NCBI GenBank assembly: GCA_009843505.1
Contig: VYDI01000031.1
Span: forward strand, 109,655-173,654
Reading direction: 5' to 3'
Origin: Holophagales bacterium
GTDB taxonomy: Bacteria; Acidobacteriota; Thermoanaerobaculia; Multivoradales; Multivoraceae
DNA: 64,000 nt
Shown here: in pieces, positions 37,440-46,967 of the stretch
Layout: the number at the start of each line of letters is the position of its first letter
How positions within the stretch are numbered: the stretch's first letter is position 1
Position numbers and translations under genes: made by a program
The notes under the pieces: generated by a model
What the model was told of the DNA's origin: nothing
The model's input: the letters and a program-made list of their open reading frames with translations, nothing else
Database searches by the model: none

Positions 37440-39149
37440 TCACCAGAGTCGTGAGACCTCGTCGTCGTACCCGGTCATCTCCCACCGCATGAGCGACCAG
37501 GGGATCTGGCCCGCGGCGTAGACCTCGTCCAGGAACTCGCGCAAGTTGAAGTCGTCGCCGAGTTGATTGGCGCGGTCTCGCATCACTTTCATGAACTGGA
37601 CCTTCCCCAGGACCATGAGCATGTGGTGCCCCACGCCGCGCAGCGTCGTGTCCAGTTCGAACCACAGATGGTGGCTGCCGTCCAGCAACTCGCCATGCGG
37701 CGCATTGGCGACACAGAACCGCATCGCTTCTTCCAGACTCCAGTCGCCGCTGTGCATGTAGATGTCGGAGAGCGCGCGGACGGTGCGGAAAGCCGCCTGT
37801 TCATAGGTGATTTCCCTGCCGTGAGGATTGCGTCCGTCCAGGTATCCCGCATGCATCAGCAGTTCCTCCAGGGCGAACGCGAGCCCCTCGTCGCGAGCCG
37901 TCGAGATCTTGTACGGCCGCTCTCCGCCACGGATCGGGTGACTGTCGCGCTCTGCTCTGAGCATGTCGAAATGATGGCCGACCAGCTCATGGGTGTTCTC
38001 CATCACCGCCTCGCGGTGAGAGAAGTTGAAGAAGTAGTCGTGCTTCTCCGGCCAGGGATCCTCCAGGGAGTACCCCTTTCCGTAGAGCCGCGAGTCGAAA
38101 TAGTCATCCGGCACGAGAAAGTCGTGCACAGTGAAGATCTCCTCGTTGCGGAGGAAGCTCATGATGTGATCGACGGCTTCTTCGATGCCTTCCCTGTACT
38201 CGACCTGTGACCCGACCGGTACGATGGGTGGAACATCGCGATTCCGGTTCTCCTCCAGTCGTTGAAAGGTGATCACGCGGTTGTCCTCGAGTTCGACGAT
38301 CGTTCGAATGTCGTCCCAGGTATAGGGCAAGAGATAGACGTTCCTGAGCAGCCAGTTGTAGTTCTCCCTGCCCACACCGATCGTGCCCGTCATCCGATCC
38401 TCGTTGGACCGTATCCAGTCCTCATAGTCGTCGATAGCAATCAGTGCCGAGTCCACGTCGGCCACGAGTTCCGGATGATGGACCCTCAGGCCCTCCGCGA
38501 GCGCTTCGTAGTCCGATCTGGTATCTCCGATGGAGAGAATCGCCAGAGTGGCCAGGTCGGCGGCGATCAGCGAGAAGTCGGTGAGATTCGCTTTCGCCTG
38601 TTGCACCAGATCGGGTACAGACTGGAGCCTTGATTGCAGAACTGCGACCTCGCTCCCCTGCAGAGGCGGTTCAGCTACCCAGGCGAACGTGGCGATCACG
38701 TCGTTGTAGAACCCGGGATCCCTGGACCATGGGCTGAGAACCCGGTGCTGGAACTCGTAGCCGTTCAGCTCCGCCCGGACGAGCTGGTAGTCGACCTGTT
38801 GTGAGATCGACCAGTCCGTTGGATCGATCGACTGCAACCGGGCCTGAAACGTCCCAAGCTCGCCGTACTGTTCTGCCATCGCAGTGGCAGAGAAATCGGG
38901 CGCGGCGTCCAGGTTCGACAGGATCCAGCCGCTCTGCGAATAGGACTGGATGTTGCCGGAGTCGCCTTGCTGGAACGAACGAAACTCCCCGAAGAGAGAG
39001 AGCAGGTCGGCGTAGTCGTTGCTCGCGACCGTCCGAGTTGTCCCGGTTTCCGCCGGATCGCCTCCCGGTTCACTCGGCAGCAATAGATACAGGACGAAGC
39101 CCGCGAGGAGGAGCGCCAGTACGACCAGAAGATTGCGGGTAGCTATCAT
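37440..39149 (-). CDS. DUF885-like predicted metalloprotein with N-terminal membrane anchor
   Basis: A 569-residue protein with an N-terminal hydrophobic anchor (RNLLVVLALLLAGFVLYLLL), so it faces the periplasm. The mainly helical body carries ENTHELVGHHFDML, an HExxGH zinc-peptidase-like motif about two-thirds along, and DEGLAFALEELLMHAGY, a downstream Glu-containing helix; this pair is the hallmark of the DUF885 family, predicted M3/M32-like peptidases. Substrate unknown. A TATGAT box on the minus strand about 40 nt upstream and a weak ribosome site suggest an ordinary leader. Confidence 0.75.
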   Translation of the reverse strand: MIATRNLLVVLALLLAGFVLYLLLPSEPGGDPAETGTTRTVASNDYADLLSLFGEFRSFQQGDSGNIQSYSQSGWILSNLDAAPDFSATAMAEQYGELGTFQARLQSIDPTDWSISQQVDYQLVRAELNGYEFQHRVLSPWSRDPGFYNDVIATFAWVAEPPLQGSEVAVLQSRLQSVPDLVQQAKANLTDFSLIAADLATLAILSIGDTRSDYEALAEGLRVHHPELVADVDSALIAIDDYEDWIRSNEDRMTGTIGVGRENYNWLLRNVYLLPYTWDDIRTIVELEDNRVITFQRLEENRNRDVPPIVPVGSQVEYREGIEEAVDHIMSFLRNEEIFTVHDFLVPDDYFDSRLYGKGYSLEDPWPEKHDYFFNFSHREAVMENTHELVGHHFDMLRAERDSHPIRGGERPYKISTARDEGLAFALEELLMHAGYLDGRNPHGREITYEQAAFRTVRALSDIYMHSGDWSLEEAMRFCVANAPHGELLDGSHHLWFELDTTLRGVGHHMLMVLGKVQFMKVMRDRANQLGDDFNLREFLDEVYAAGQIPWSLMRWEMTGYDDEVSRLW

Positions 39150-39248
39150 GTGTCCCCCGGAGTGCTGCTTGTCGTTGTCTTGCCATCATATGGGTAGCGC
39201 CGCCGAGCTGCGTGCGCCGCGGCAAGCCGACCGAGGCGTTGCCGGCCG

Positions 39249-40307
39249 TTGAGCGGGTATCCGGACCTCAGCGCCGCGTTTGAGCAGTTCGCGCGGGTCG
39301 AAGCGCCGGACCTCGACTCGCCAACGTACGCGGCGTTCGCCGCGGGCGTGGCGGGAGACGACGAACTGCTGGCGCTCGCGGCGGTGCGGCAACGTGGTCA
39401 ACCGGCGCCGAACATGCTCCTCGGGGCAGTGCAGTACCTGCTCCTGCAGGGAGTCGAACATCCGCTGGCAGCGCACTATCCGGTCCTCTCGGGCCCGGAA
39501 CGGCCGCCGGGCGAAGCCTTCCCGCTCTTCCGGGCGTTCTGCCTCGAACACCGCGAGGCGGTCGCGGACCTGATCGCGACACGCCGCACCCAGACCCAGG
39601 TCGTGCGGCGCTGCACCTGTCTGCTTCCCGCGTTCGGCCTGGTCCACCGGGAGGCCGGGGCGCCGCTGGCCCTGATCGATGTCGGCGCCAGCGCCGGCCT
39701 GAACCTGAGCTTCGACCGCTACGGCTACCGGTATCTGCGAGCCGGAAGGGAGGTTCTGCGCTGGGGAAGCGAGGCGGCTCGGGTCGACCTCGAAGCAGAT
39801 CTGCGGGGCCCGGGCACACCGCCGGAGCCGCCGCCGGAGATCCCTGTAGCCAGCCGCGACGGAATCGACCTGAACCCGATCGACCTCGCCGACCCGGATG
39901 AACTGCTCTGGCTGCGTGCGCTGATCTGGCCGGAGCACGTGGAGCGACACGTCCAACTCATGGACGCGGCGGCCGAACTGAAGGGCAGCCCGATCCGTCT
40001 CCATCGCGGCGACGCTTCTCGGGATCTGCTGCACCTGCTCGAGCGAGTCCCGGACGAAGCGGCGCTGGTCGTCTACTCCACGATCGCTCTCTACCAGGTT
40101 CCCCGTGAGGGCCGGCGGCGCATCACGGAAGGGCTGGAGGTCCGGAGCCGGGAGCGGCCCGTCTGGCGGGTGGCCCTCGAAGGCGCCCATCGGCCGAGCC
40201 TGACGCTGACCCGGTACCGGAGCGGTTCCGGCGAAACGGAGTCGCTCGCCCGGGCCTCGCCGCATGGTTGGTGGATCGACTGGCGCCAGCCCCAGGGTGG
40301 CGGATGA
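39249..40307 (+). CDS. DUF2332 family protein
   Basis: A 352-residue cytoplasmic protein. The central LALIDVGASAGLNLSFDRYG segment looks like a degenerate SAM-type Gly-rich loop, and FARVEAPDLDSPTYAAFAAG at the N-terminus plus VVYSTIALYQVP near residue 275 match the DUF2332 family. Function is unknown; a methyltransferase-like fold is a guess from the Gly-rich loop. It starts with TTG at 39249, with no clear promoter or ribosome site, and is divergent from the DUF885 gene. Confidence 0.7.
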   Translation: MSGYPDLSAAFEQFARVEAPDLDSPTYAAFAAGVAGDDELLALAAVRQRGQPAPNMLLGAVQYLLLQGVEHPLAAHYPVLSGPERPPGEAFPLFRAFCLEHREAVADLIATRRTQTQVVRRCTCLLPAFGLVHREAGAPLALIDVGASAGLNLSFDRYGYRYLRAGREVLRWGSEAARVDLEADLRGPGTPPEPPPEIPVASRDGIDLNPIDLADPDELLWLRALIWPEHVERHVQLMDAAAELKGSPIRLHRGDASRDLLHLLERVPDEAALVVYSTIALYQVPREGRRRITEGLEVRSRERPVWRVALEGAHRPSLTLTRYRSGSGETESLARASPHGWWIDWRQPQGGG

Positions 40308-40345
40308 AGGCTCCGCCGCCTGCTCGCTACCGGCGCCCTTTCTGG

Positions 40346-42952
40346 TCAGAACGAGAAGGTGACCGTCATTGACACCGACCGCGCCGCCCCAAGCCAGGCG
40401 GCGTTCTCGGTGATCGCGGAGAGGTAGGCCTCGTCGAGCAGGTTGTTGGCCACCAGCTCGAACGTCGTCGAACGGAGCAGGTCGCTCAGCACCTCGCCTG
40501 AGAACACGACGTAGGCGTCCATCAACCAGTAGTCGTCCGTGTACCAGTCGGCGACCAGGCTAACCCGCCGCGCCGACGTGTACTTCGCGCTGATGCCCGC
40601 GCTCAAGGGACCGGACCGGGCGAGGGAGACGACCCACAGACGGTCCGGCACGCCGGTGACGTCCGTCCCCGGCATGATGTTCTGGTTCGCGTCCACCAGG
40701 GCGTCGCCGCTGCCGACGTACTCGGAGTTGTTGAGCGTGTAGGCCGTGTAGAGGGAGAGCTGGTGCGGCATCTGCACCGTCGCCGAGAGCTCGACGCCGT
40801 TCGTCTCGATGCCGCCCGCGTTGAAGTAGGCGCCACCCCCCGGAATGAGGTAGTTGGGGCCGGCCGGCGTCTGCGGTCCGAGGTAGAAGATCCGGTTGTC
40901 GAAGTCGATGACGTAACCGGTCGCGCTCAGCGCAAGACGTTCGGCCGAGTACTGGAGCCCGACATCGATGTTCGAGGCGGTCTCGGGTTCGAGCGCGGCG
41001 AGGCTGCGCCCCGGCACCTCGAGCAGCGTGCTGCCGATCGCCCGGAAGTTCTCCGTGTAGCCGGCGAAGAGGTCCAGGCCGTCGACCGGCGTTTCGTAGG
41101 TGACGCCGCCCGAGACGAGCAGGCTCGAATCCGAATCGACCGTCAGGTTCGGGTCGACAAGGAACTGGTCCTCGCGGGACACGTCGACCAGGTACTTCTT
41201 GAGACCGCCGGCCAGGGTGAAGCGCCCGGCGTAGAGCGTCTCCTCCGCGTACAGCATCATGACGCTCTGCGGGAACTCCCACTGGTACTGGTGCCAGTAG
41301 GGCGTCGCGTGCCACTGGAAGTTGATCACCGGATCGAGGATCTGGTGCCAGTCCCGTCCGAGGTCGCGCTTCGAGTCCTCGTACCAGATGCCGGCGCGTA
41401 GCTTGCTACCGGTGTTGCCGATCGTCGTGAGCCACTCCTGGTCGAGCGTGACCCCGACGCGGTCCTTGCCGTAGTGGCTGTGCCGGTACGACTGCACCGC
41501 CGTGGCGCCCGGATGACACGCCGGATCGACTTCCGGGCCGCCCGGGCCGTAGTAGTTGAAGAGGAACGACGAGGTGCAACCCGGCGTCGGTCCCACCGCG
41601 GCGCCGTCGGGGCCGACGAAACGGATGAACCCGAGCTGCGAGCCGCCTCGCACCGTGGGGCCGCCGAACAGCTCCGATTCGGCGCCGCCCCCGTCGTCGG
41701 TGATGTTGACGATGTAGGGCGGCAGCCAGTCGCCGCGGCCCCGGTTGCGATGAAAGTAGCCGGCCAGGCTTAGCGAGAGCTCCTCGCCGAACGACCAGTC
41801 AGCTTTCAGGTAGCCGAACGTGTTGCTGCGCCGGGTCTGCCAGCCGCGCCGGTAGAACTGGTTCAGGTAGGGCACGCCGGGCCAGTCGCCGATCAGGCGG
41901 TCCCAGCGCGGATTGGCCCGGTAGTCGCTCTCGCTGTAGAGGCGCTGGTAGACGTCTTCGTGGATGTTGTCGTACGAGATGTAACTCGTCAGATCGACCC
42001 GGCCCTGGGACGAGACGAGCTTCATCGCGACGTGCTCGCGCTCGTTGAGCGCCGAACCCTCCATCCAGTCGGTGGCTCCCTGGCGAGTCGCGGCGATCCA
42101 CGCGCGGGCGTTGCCTCCGAAGATCGGCCCGGTGTCGACCCGCATGAAGAAGCGCTGGCCCTGGTACTCGCCCAGTGTCATCGACGCCGTGTAGGTGCGC
42201 TCGTCTGCCGGATCGTCCGTCAGGTAGTTGAACGTGCCGCCCAGCGCCTCGACGGAACGCGAAGCGATGTCGGCGGTCCCCTGGGACACCTCGACCCCGC
42301 CGAGGTTCATCGGGTCGACGAACCGGTTCGCCTTGGCGCCGCTCCAGTAGTCCGACGTGCCGTTCGGGAACCCGTCGATCGTGGTGCCGATCTGCACATC
42401 GTTGATCGTCACCTGGAAGCCCCGCATGGCGACGTTGGCCGACCAGTCGTCGAAGCCGTAGGAGTCTCCCTCCTGGACGGAGACTCCCGGCAGGTTGTCC
42501 ACCACCGACGTCACGTTGGTGATCTTCGACTGCTGGAGCAGCATCGGCTGGGAGACGATGTTCCGGGCGAACGTCCGGGGTTCCTCGGCCACCACGGTCA
42601 CGGTCTCGAGCAGTCTGACGAGGTGGAGGACGAGTCGGACGTTCTCGGTGGCGCCTGCGCCGAGCGAAACCGGACTCTCGGCTGTTTCGAAGCCCAGCAG
42701 AGTCGCCGTGACTAGGTAGTCGCCTGCCGCCAGACCGGCGCTCGCGTAGGCGCCGTCGCTCTGGGTGATCCGCTCCTGGCGCACGCCCGGGCCGGTCACG
42801 GTCACCGTGACGCCGGGTAGCGGAGTGCCGTCCGCGTCGACGACGACGCCTTCGACGGTTCCTGTGGTCTGAGCTGTCGCGGCCGCCGCGGCGGCAGCCA
42901 GCAGTACGGCGGCGAGGGCCAGTCGTCGTGGTCCAGGGTGTGAGGCGTCCAT
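40346..42952 (-). CDS. TonB-dependent outer-membrane receptor with carboxypeptidase-regulatory domain
   Basis: An 868-residue receptor. A signal peptide (LALAAVLLAAAAAAATAQ) precedes a carboxypeptidase-regulatory-like domain (GTVEGVVVDADGTPLPGVTV), a plug domain (NLPGVSVQEGD, VSQGTADIASRSVEALGG) and a long beta-barrel that ends in Phe (SMTVTFSF), the outer-membrane sorting end. The substrate is unknown. ATG 42952 has GGGAGGT about 9 nt upstream. A longer reading to 43042 runs into the tmRNA gene and is rejected. Confidence 0.92.
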   Translation of the reverse strand: MDASHPGPRRLALAAVLLAAAAAAATAQTTGTVEGVVVDADGTPLPGVTVTVTGPGVRQERITQSDGAYASAGLAAGDYLVTATLLGFETAESPVSLGAGATENVRLVLHLVRLLETVTVVAEEPRTFARNIVSQPMLLQQSKITNVTSVVDNLPGVSVQEGDSYGFDDWSANVAMRGFQVTINDVQIGTTIDGFPNGTSDYWSGAKANRFVDPMNLGGVEVSQGTADIASRSVEALGGTFNYLTDDPADERTYTASMTLGEYQGQRFFMRVDTGPIFGGNARAWIAATRQGATDWMEGSALNEREHVAMKLVSSQGRVDLTSYISYDNIHEDVYQRLYSESDYRANPRWDRLIGDWPGVPYLNQFYRRGWQTRRSNTFGYLKADWSFGEELSLSLAGYFHRNRGRGDWLPPYIVNITDDGGGAESELFGGPTVRGGSQLGFIRFVGPDGAAVGPTPGCTSSFLFNYYGPGGPEVDPACHPGATAVQSYRHSHYGKDRVGVTLDQEWLTTIGNTGSKLRAGIWYEDSKRDLGRDWHQILDPVINFQWHATPYWHQYQWEFPQSVMMLYAEETLYAGRFTLAGGLKKYLVDVSREDQFLVDPNLTVDSDSSLLVSGGVTYETPVDGLDLFAGYTENFRAIGSTLLEVPGRSLAALEPETASNIDVGLQYSAERLALSATGYVIDFDNRIFYLGPQTPAGPNYLIPGGGAYFNAGGIETNGVELSATVQMPHQLSLYTAYTLNNSEYVGSGDALVDANQNIMPGTDVTGVPDRLWVVSLARSGPLSAGISAKYTSARRVSLVADWYTDDYWLMDAYVVFSGEVLSDLLRSTTFELVANNLLDEAYLSAITENAAWLGAARSVSMTVTFSF

Positions 42953-43014
42953 CGGTTCAGTACCTCCCAAGTGGTAGGTGTTACGGGCATTATGGCCCGA
43001 CCGATGGAGCGGGA

Positions 43015-43361
43015 TGGTGGAGGCGGTGGGAATCGAACCCACGTCCGCGAGACTCGGCGCGAGGGATCTACGTGCGTAGCCTTCACTCGATCAGTCGCCG
43101 CCGGCTTGGGTAGAAGGCCACCACGGCCCGCGGTCTAGCTCCGAAGTGATCCGGCCTGAGTTCGGAGCAGCGCTCAGACGTTTGATCCACTTTGAGTGTC
43201 GCTCCTGACGGCGCCGCGAATCAAGGCTCCGGCAGGACCGTGACGGCTCTTAAGCCGCCAGTGCCAATTCGTCGTTGGCGAGTATCAAAATCCGGTTAAC
43301 GAGTCGGACTCGGCACGCAACCCCCGAACCGCATGATCTCCCGTCGAAGCCATGCGCCCCC
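43015..43361 (-). ncRNA. ssrA: transfer-messenger RNA (tmRNA)
   Basis: Rescues stalled ribosomes. The 3' end has a tRNA-like T-arm (GGTTCGATTCCCACC) and encoded CCA; the 5' end GGGGGCG pairs with CGCCTCC and is followed by the typical CATGGCTTCGACGGG. The tag frame (43279 down to 43250) reads ANDELALAA then TAA, a classic degradation tag. A TAGAAT box at 43373-43378 and TTGACC at 43399-43404 upstream may be its promoter, although 20 bp between them is long. Confidence 0.97.
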
Positions 43362-43400
43362 AGGGACCCGCGATTCTACCGTATTGCTGCAGTCGAGCGG

Positions 43401-43928
43401 TCAACCGTCCACCGGAACCGGCGCGGGCCGCGCGCCGCGCGGCAGCCAGGCGGGCCCCTTTTGTCGAGGATGGTTGACTTCGATGATCCCGTTGCCGAAG
43501 GGCTGCCGGCGGATGCGCTCACGCACCCTCGCCGGGGGTGCGAACTCGCCTGCCTTCTCCCATGCCCGTTCGGCCCTGGTGTACCGCTGCTGCTGCCAGT
43601 AGACATTGCCGAGCCAACTCCAGACCACCTTTCGGTCTGAGCCGGCGACAAGCCGCAGGGCTGTCTTGAACTCCTTCTTGGCGGCCCGGTACCGGCCCTG
43701 GCGGGTGAGGACCTCACCCAGGGCGCAATGTGCTCGCCACCCCGGGTCGGCGGAGATGGCGCTCCGGATCGCCAGCTCGGAGGCGGCGATCGCTTCCGTG
43801 GTCCGGCCGCTGCTCTCCTCGTAGTCGCCGGCCTCGAGAGCGGCAAGGCCTTCCTCGCAGTCGGCGACGGTCGCCGTAGCGACAAGAGCCGTGCAGATGG
43901 AGAGCACGAGGTGGCGGCCGACCTTCAC
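43401..43928 (-). CDS. secreted TPR-repeat protein
   Basis: A 175-residue protein with a probable signal peptide (LVLSICTALVATATVADC) and about three tetratricopeptide-like repeats, e.g. WRAHCALGEVLTRQGRYRAA followed by KKEFKTALRL, and VVWSWLGNVYWQQQRYTRAE. The C-terminal tail is Pro/Arg-rich. TPR proteins act as protein-binding scaffolds; no partner can be named. GTG at 43928 is exactly 7 nt behind TACGCT. Confidence 0.75.
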   Translation of the reverse strand: MKVGRHLVLSICTALVATATVADCEEGLAALEAGDYEESSGRTTEAIAASELAIRSAISADPGWRAHCALGEVLTRQGRYRAAKKEFKTALRLVAGSDRKVVWSWLGNVYWQQQRYTRAERAWEKAGEFAPPARVRERIRRQPFGNGIIEVNHPRQKGPAWLPRGARPAPVPVDG

Positions 43929-43935
43929 GCTCGCC

Positions 43936-43941
43936 AGCGTA
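43936..43941 (-). promoter_or_regulatory. -10 box of the TPR gene, leaderless type
   Basis: TACGCT on the minus strand, 7 nt before the GTG at 43928, without a ribosome site. Confidence 0.55.
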
Positions 43942-43989
43942 GCAGGGCCCGCCGGCGGCGAGGCCGTTCAAGAGGGATCCTGGGCGTCC

Positions 43990-46212
43990 CTAGAAGTCGC
44001 CCGGCCGATACGCCCGCACCGTGTTGGCCTCCACGTCCTCCCAGTGGATCCACGCCGGTTTGAACCGTCGTTCCGAAAGCAGCCGGGCCTGGTCGAAGAA
44101 GTGCGGCGACTCGGGGCGGTGGCTCTGGCCGTAGTGGAGGTAACTCGCTCCGCGGGTCTTCTCGCCGAACTCGTAGACGGCCATGTAGGAGGCGCCGGTC
44201 GCGGCGTAGCGGAGCTTGCGCTCTTCGCCGTTCTCGAGGGTGGTCGGCGGCGAGTGGTAGAGCGTGAACGCGACGCCGAGGGGCCCGCGGACGCCGGCGA
44301 GCGGCAGGCTCGGCTCGTCGTCGGAGAAGGGGACCCCTCCGGCTGAGGGTTGGTTCGCGTGGCGCTGGATGCGGTGGATATCGCCGTAGGGCACGCGCCA
44401 GTCGCCGTGGAGCTCGGTGAGCTTCTCGGCCGCCCGCCCGAGGGCGACGAATCGCGCGGCCATGTCGTTCACGTACTCGGGTTTCAGGGTCTCGACCGGG
44501 TAGCCGCGGCCGTAGAGCTCCTCGTACCAGCCGACCGTCAGGGTGGCCTGCGTGGAGGTCAGGGAGCTCTTGTAATCCCAGTCCAGCAGGTGCTCCAGGT
44601 AGGGGCGGACGCGGGCGGCGAGGTCCGGGTCGGTGCGCTCGAGTTGCTCCAGGCGGCGCGCGTAGGCGGGGATCTCCGTCATCGGCCAGTAGAGGGTCGT
44701 GTCGTAGGCGAGGTCCTGGAAGTCCTCGAAGGTGAGATCACGGGCGTTGCGCAGCAGGTAGCGGGCCACCTTGGCGCGGCGCTTGTCGTCGTGCTTGTCC
44801 TCGACCATGTAGGGCGGGAAGTCGAGCAGCGAGGGGTTGCCGTCGTCGGTTGTCGTGAAGGGCGTCGAGTTGCAGTTCTGGACGAAGCCGGACGGCGGGT
44901 TGAGGACCTGCGGCAGTTCCTCGAGGGGGTGGAACGGCCCCCACTCGTTGTTCGGGTCGGCGCCGTCGACGGGCTTGGTCCAGTCGACCGACGGGTCGCG
45001 GCGGGCGAACGTGCCGTTGTAGAGGTAGAAGATGTTGCCGTCGGCGTCGGCGTAGGTCGTGTTGAAGGTCTGCAGCAGTTGCATCGAGACGGCGGCGTAC
45101 CACTCCTCGAAGGTCCGCGCCTTGGCCTGCGCCAGTGCCTGGACCATGCGGCTGCCCTCGTAGAGCCGCGGCACGCGGACGGCCAGGTAGTGCTCCTCGT
45201 CCTCCCTGGCGATGATCGGGCCGTAGTGCGAGCGCCGGAGGGCGACCTCGCGCGGTTCGAGATTGCCGTCGTCGCCGAGGACCTGGATCGTGGCGCGCCA
45301 CTCCTCAGCGTCGCGGTAGCCCTTTCCGTACCGGTACTTGAGCGGGTCGCTCGGGTGGTCGAAGGTCAGGCGGTAGGTGTCGGAGATGTCGGCGGCGTTG
45401 ACCGTGTACGCCCAGCCGAGCCGCTCGTTGAAGCCGGCGGTCGGCAGCGGGCCTCCCGGATACATCGCGCCCGAGAAGTTGAGCCCCTCGCCGCTCACCA
45501 CGTGCATCTCGGTGAACATGCCCGAGCCGTACCAGGGCTGGTGGGGATTGATGAACAGCATCGCGTTGCCGTCGCGGGTCTTCGACGGAGCGACGGCCCA
45601 CTGGTTCGAGCCCAGCGACGCTGCCAGCTCCTCCGCCAGCCGTGGCAGCCGGCCGCGCGGGGCGTGCGCCGCGCCGAGCAGCCGGCCGAGGATCATGTAG
45701 CGCTCGAAGGCGAGCACGTGGAAGGGCTCCATGCGCGTCAGCAGGCGCGGCTTCTCCTCGGGGTGCCGCTCCAGGTAGTAGTTGTAGCCGGCCGCGAAGG
45801 CCTCGGCGATCTGGCGGATGTGCTCGGGCAGGTTCGGGAAGTCGCGGCGGGAGGTCCCCACGAGGTCGAAGAGGGCGACCTCGAGGTCGCTGCGGAAGCC
45901 CGACTCGCCGACGACCTCGGCGTACCGCCCGAGCGCCTTGATGTAGGTGTCCTCGAGCTGGAAGAAGTGGTCCTCGCACTGGGCCCAGGCGGAGCCGAAG
46001 GCGACCGCGGCGTCGGTGAATGCCTTGATGTGCGGTACGCCCCACTCGTCGCGGTGGATGACGACGTCGGCGGCCCAGGCGGGTGCGTCATGGGTGCTGC
46101 TAGCGCCTGCCTGCGGGTCTTGCCCGGTTTCCGGCTCGGCCGCGCAGCCGATGGCGGCCAGTGCGAGGACCGCCGTAGCGAGCCGGCTCATCCAGGAGTG
46201 ACTCAAGCGCAT
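43990..46212 (-). CDS. penicillin acylase family (Ntn-hydrolase) lipoprotein
   Basis: A 740-residue secreted amidase. A lipoprotein-like signal (TAVLALAAIGC) comes first. The alpha chain (DVVIHRDEWGVPHIKAFTD, then GSAWAQCEDHFFQLEDTYIK) leads to the self-processing site SLGSNQWAV, with Ser202 as the new N-terminal nucleophile after Gly201; the beta chain has FINPHQPWYG and VQNCNSTPFTTTDDGNP. Relatives cleave beta-lactams, acyl-homoserine lactones or other N-acyl compounds. ATG 46212 is chosen so that the signal peptide is N-terminal; the reading to 46479 adds an Arg-rich stretch overlapping the toxin gene. Confidence 0.92.
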   Translation of the reverse strand: MRLSHSWMSRLATAVLALAAIGCAAEPETGQDPQAGASSTHDAPAWAADVVIHRDEWGVPHIKAFTDAAVAFGSAWAQCEDHFFQLEDTYIKALGRYAEVVGESGFRSDLEVALFDLVGTSRRDFPNLPEHIRQIAEAFAAGYNYYLERHPEEKPRLLTRMEPFHVLAFERYMILGRLLGAAHAPRGRLPRLAEELAASLGSNQWAVAPSKTRDGNAMLFINPHQPWYGSGMFTEMHVVSGEGLNFSGAMYPGGPLPTAGFNERLGWAYTVNAADISDTYRLTFDHPSDPLKYRYGKGYRDAEEWRATIQVLGDDGNLEPREVALRRSHYGPIIAREDEEHYLAVRVPRLYEGSRMVQALAQAKARTFEEWYAAVSMQLLQTFNTTYADADGNIFYLYNGTFARRDPSVDWTKPVDGADPNNEWGPFHPLEELPQVLNPPSGFVQNCNSTPFTTTDDGNPSLLDFPPYMVEDKHDDKRRAKVARYLLRNARDLTFEDFQDLAYDTTLYWPMTEIPAYARRLEQLERTDPDLAARVRPYLEHLLDWDYKSSLTSTQATLTVGWYEELYGRGYPVETLKPEYVNDMAARFVALGRAAEKLTELHGDWRVPYGDIHRIQRHANQPSAGGVPFSDDEPSLPLAGVRGPLGVAFTLYHSPPTTLENGEERKLRYAATGASYMAVYEFGEKTRGASYLHYGQSHRPESPHFFDQARLLSERRFKPAWIHWEDVEANTVRAYRPGDF

Positions 46213-46253
46213 CGGGCCGGCGAGTAATCGCACGCGCGGCTTGGCTCTTGCTC

Positions 46254-46652
46254 TCAGTCGGTGGCTCTGAGCCGCTGAATCTGGCCGGGCCAGTCGAGTA
46301 ACTGCCGGTCGGCGGTCACCAGACGGTGGCCATTCAGCGCGGTGGCAACGATGATCCGGTCGGCTGGATCGCCGGGAAGCTCGGTGAGGAGGATTGAACG
46401 CACCCCGACCTCTCCGTCCACTGGGAGCTCCTTGAGACCGTGATCGAGCAAGTACCGCCTTAGTGCTTCTGCTTCCCAAGGCAATCTGATGCGGCGCTTC
46501 TTTACGAGCAACGCGATCTCCCAGAACGAAATCGCCGACACTGCGGCGTCGCCCGCGACGAGCGCTTCATCAGTGGCACGGCGGGTAGCGGGACCAAAGC
46601 GCCGGTCGCCGAAGGTCATCCACAGGAGAATGTGCGTATCGAGTAGTAGCAG
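46254..46652 (-). CDS. PIN-domain toxin (VapC-like), probable CTG start
   Basis: Predicted ribonuclease toxin of a VapBC pair. From ATG 46619 the protein would lack the first catalytic Asp. Upstream in frame the codons read LLLLDTHILLW, the classic PIN start with Asp5, so the true start is most likely CTG at 46652, with AGGAG at 46659-46663 placed 6 nt upstream. Other acidic positions are in SAISFWEIALL, DPADRIIVATAL and VTADRQLL. The result is 132 residues, usual for VapC. It follows the antitoxin gene by 13 bp. Confidence 0.85.
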   Translation of the reverse strand: MLLLDTHILLWMTFGDRRFGPATRRATDEALVAGDAAVSAISFWEIALLVKKRRIRLPWEAEALRRYLLDHGLKELPVDGEVGVRSILLTELPGDPADRIIVATALNGHRLVTADRQLLDWPGQIQRLRATD

Positions 46653-46665
46653 GGGACGCTCCTAC

Positions 46666-46938
46666 TCAGTCGGGATCCTCGCCCAGGATCAGGGCGACCT
46701 TCCGCTCTTCGTCCCACTTGGCCCACTCCTCGTCCAGAGGAGACATGATGTCGCCCGTGATCTCCATTTGGCCCCGGAGGCAACCGAAGAGGCTCTTCGG
46801 CTTCTCCCGGTACGGCACGAGCCGCGACACCGGCTCGCCGTTCTTCGTGATGACGACCTCGTCGCCGGTCTCGGCGACCTCGTCCATCAGCTTTAGACAG
46901 GTGGCCTTGAACTCGGAGGCCTTGATCGTCCGTTCCAT
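46666..46938 (-). CDS. Phd/YefM family antitoxin
   Basis: A 90-residue antitoxin; ERTIKASEFKATCLKLMDEV followed by DEVVITKNGEPVSRLVPY is the Phd/YefM DNA-binding dimer fold, and the acidic C-terminus (DEEWAKWDEE) would neutralise the PIN toxin. ATG 46938 is chosen because the family starts right before ERTIKA; the longer reading to 46989 runs through the operator palindrome. TACGGT at 46949-46954 is a likely -10. Confidence 0.9.
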   Translation of the reverse strand: MERTIKASEFKATCLKLMDEVAETGDEVVITKNGEPVSRLVPYREKPKSLFGCLRGQMEITGDIMSPLDEEWAKWDEERKVALILGEDPD

Positions 46939-46948
46939 GGCGCCGCCG

Positions 46949-46954
46949 ACCGTA
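46949..46954 (-). promoter_or_regulatory. probable -10 box of the toxin-antitoxin operon
   Basis: TACGGT on the minus strand, 10 nt before the antitoxin ATG. Confidence 0.4.
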
Positions 46955-46967
46955 TCAGATCTGCGGG

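Noticed and set aside
43015..43042. Upstream start of the TonB-dependent receptor at 43042
   Set aside because: It would place the first codons within the tmRNA tRNA-like domain. ATG 42952 has a ribosome site and a proper signal peptide.
46617..46619. ATG 46619 as the toxin start
   Set aside because: It drops LLLLDTHILLW including the first catalytic Asp of the PIN domain.
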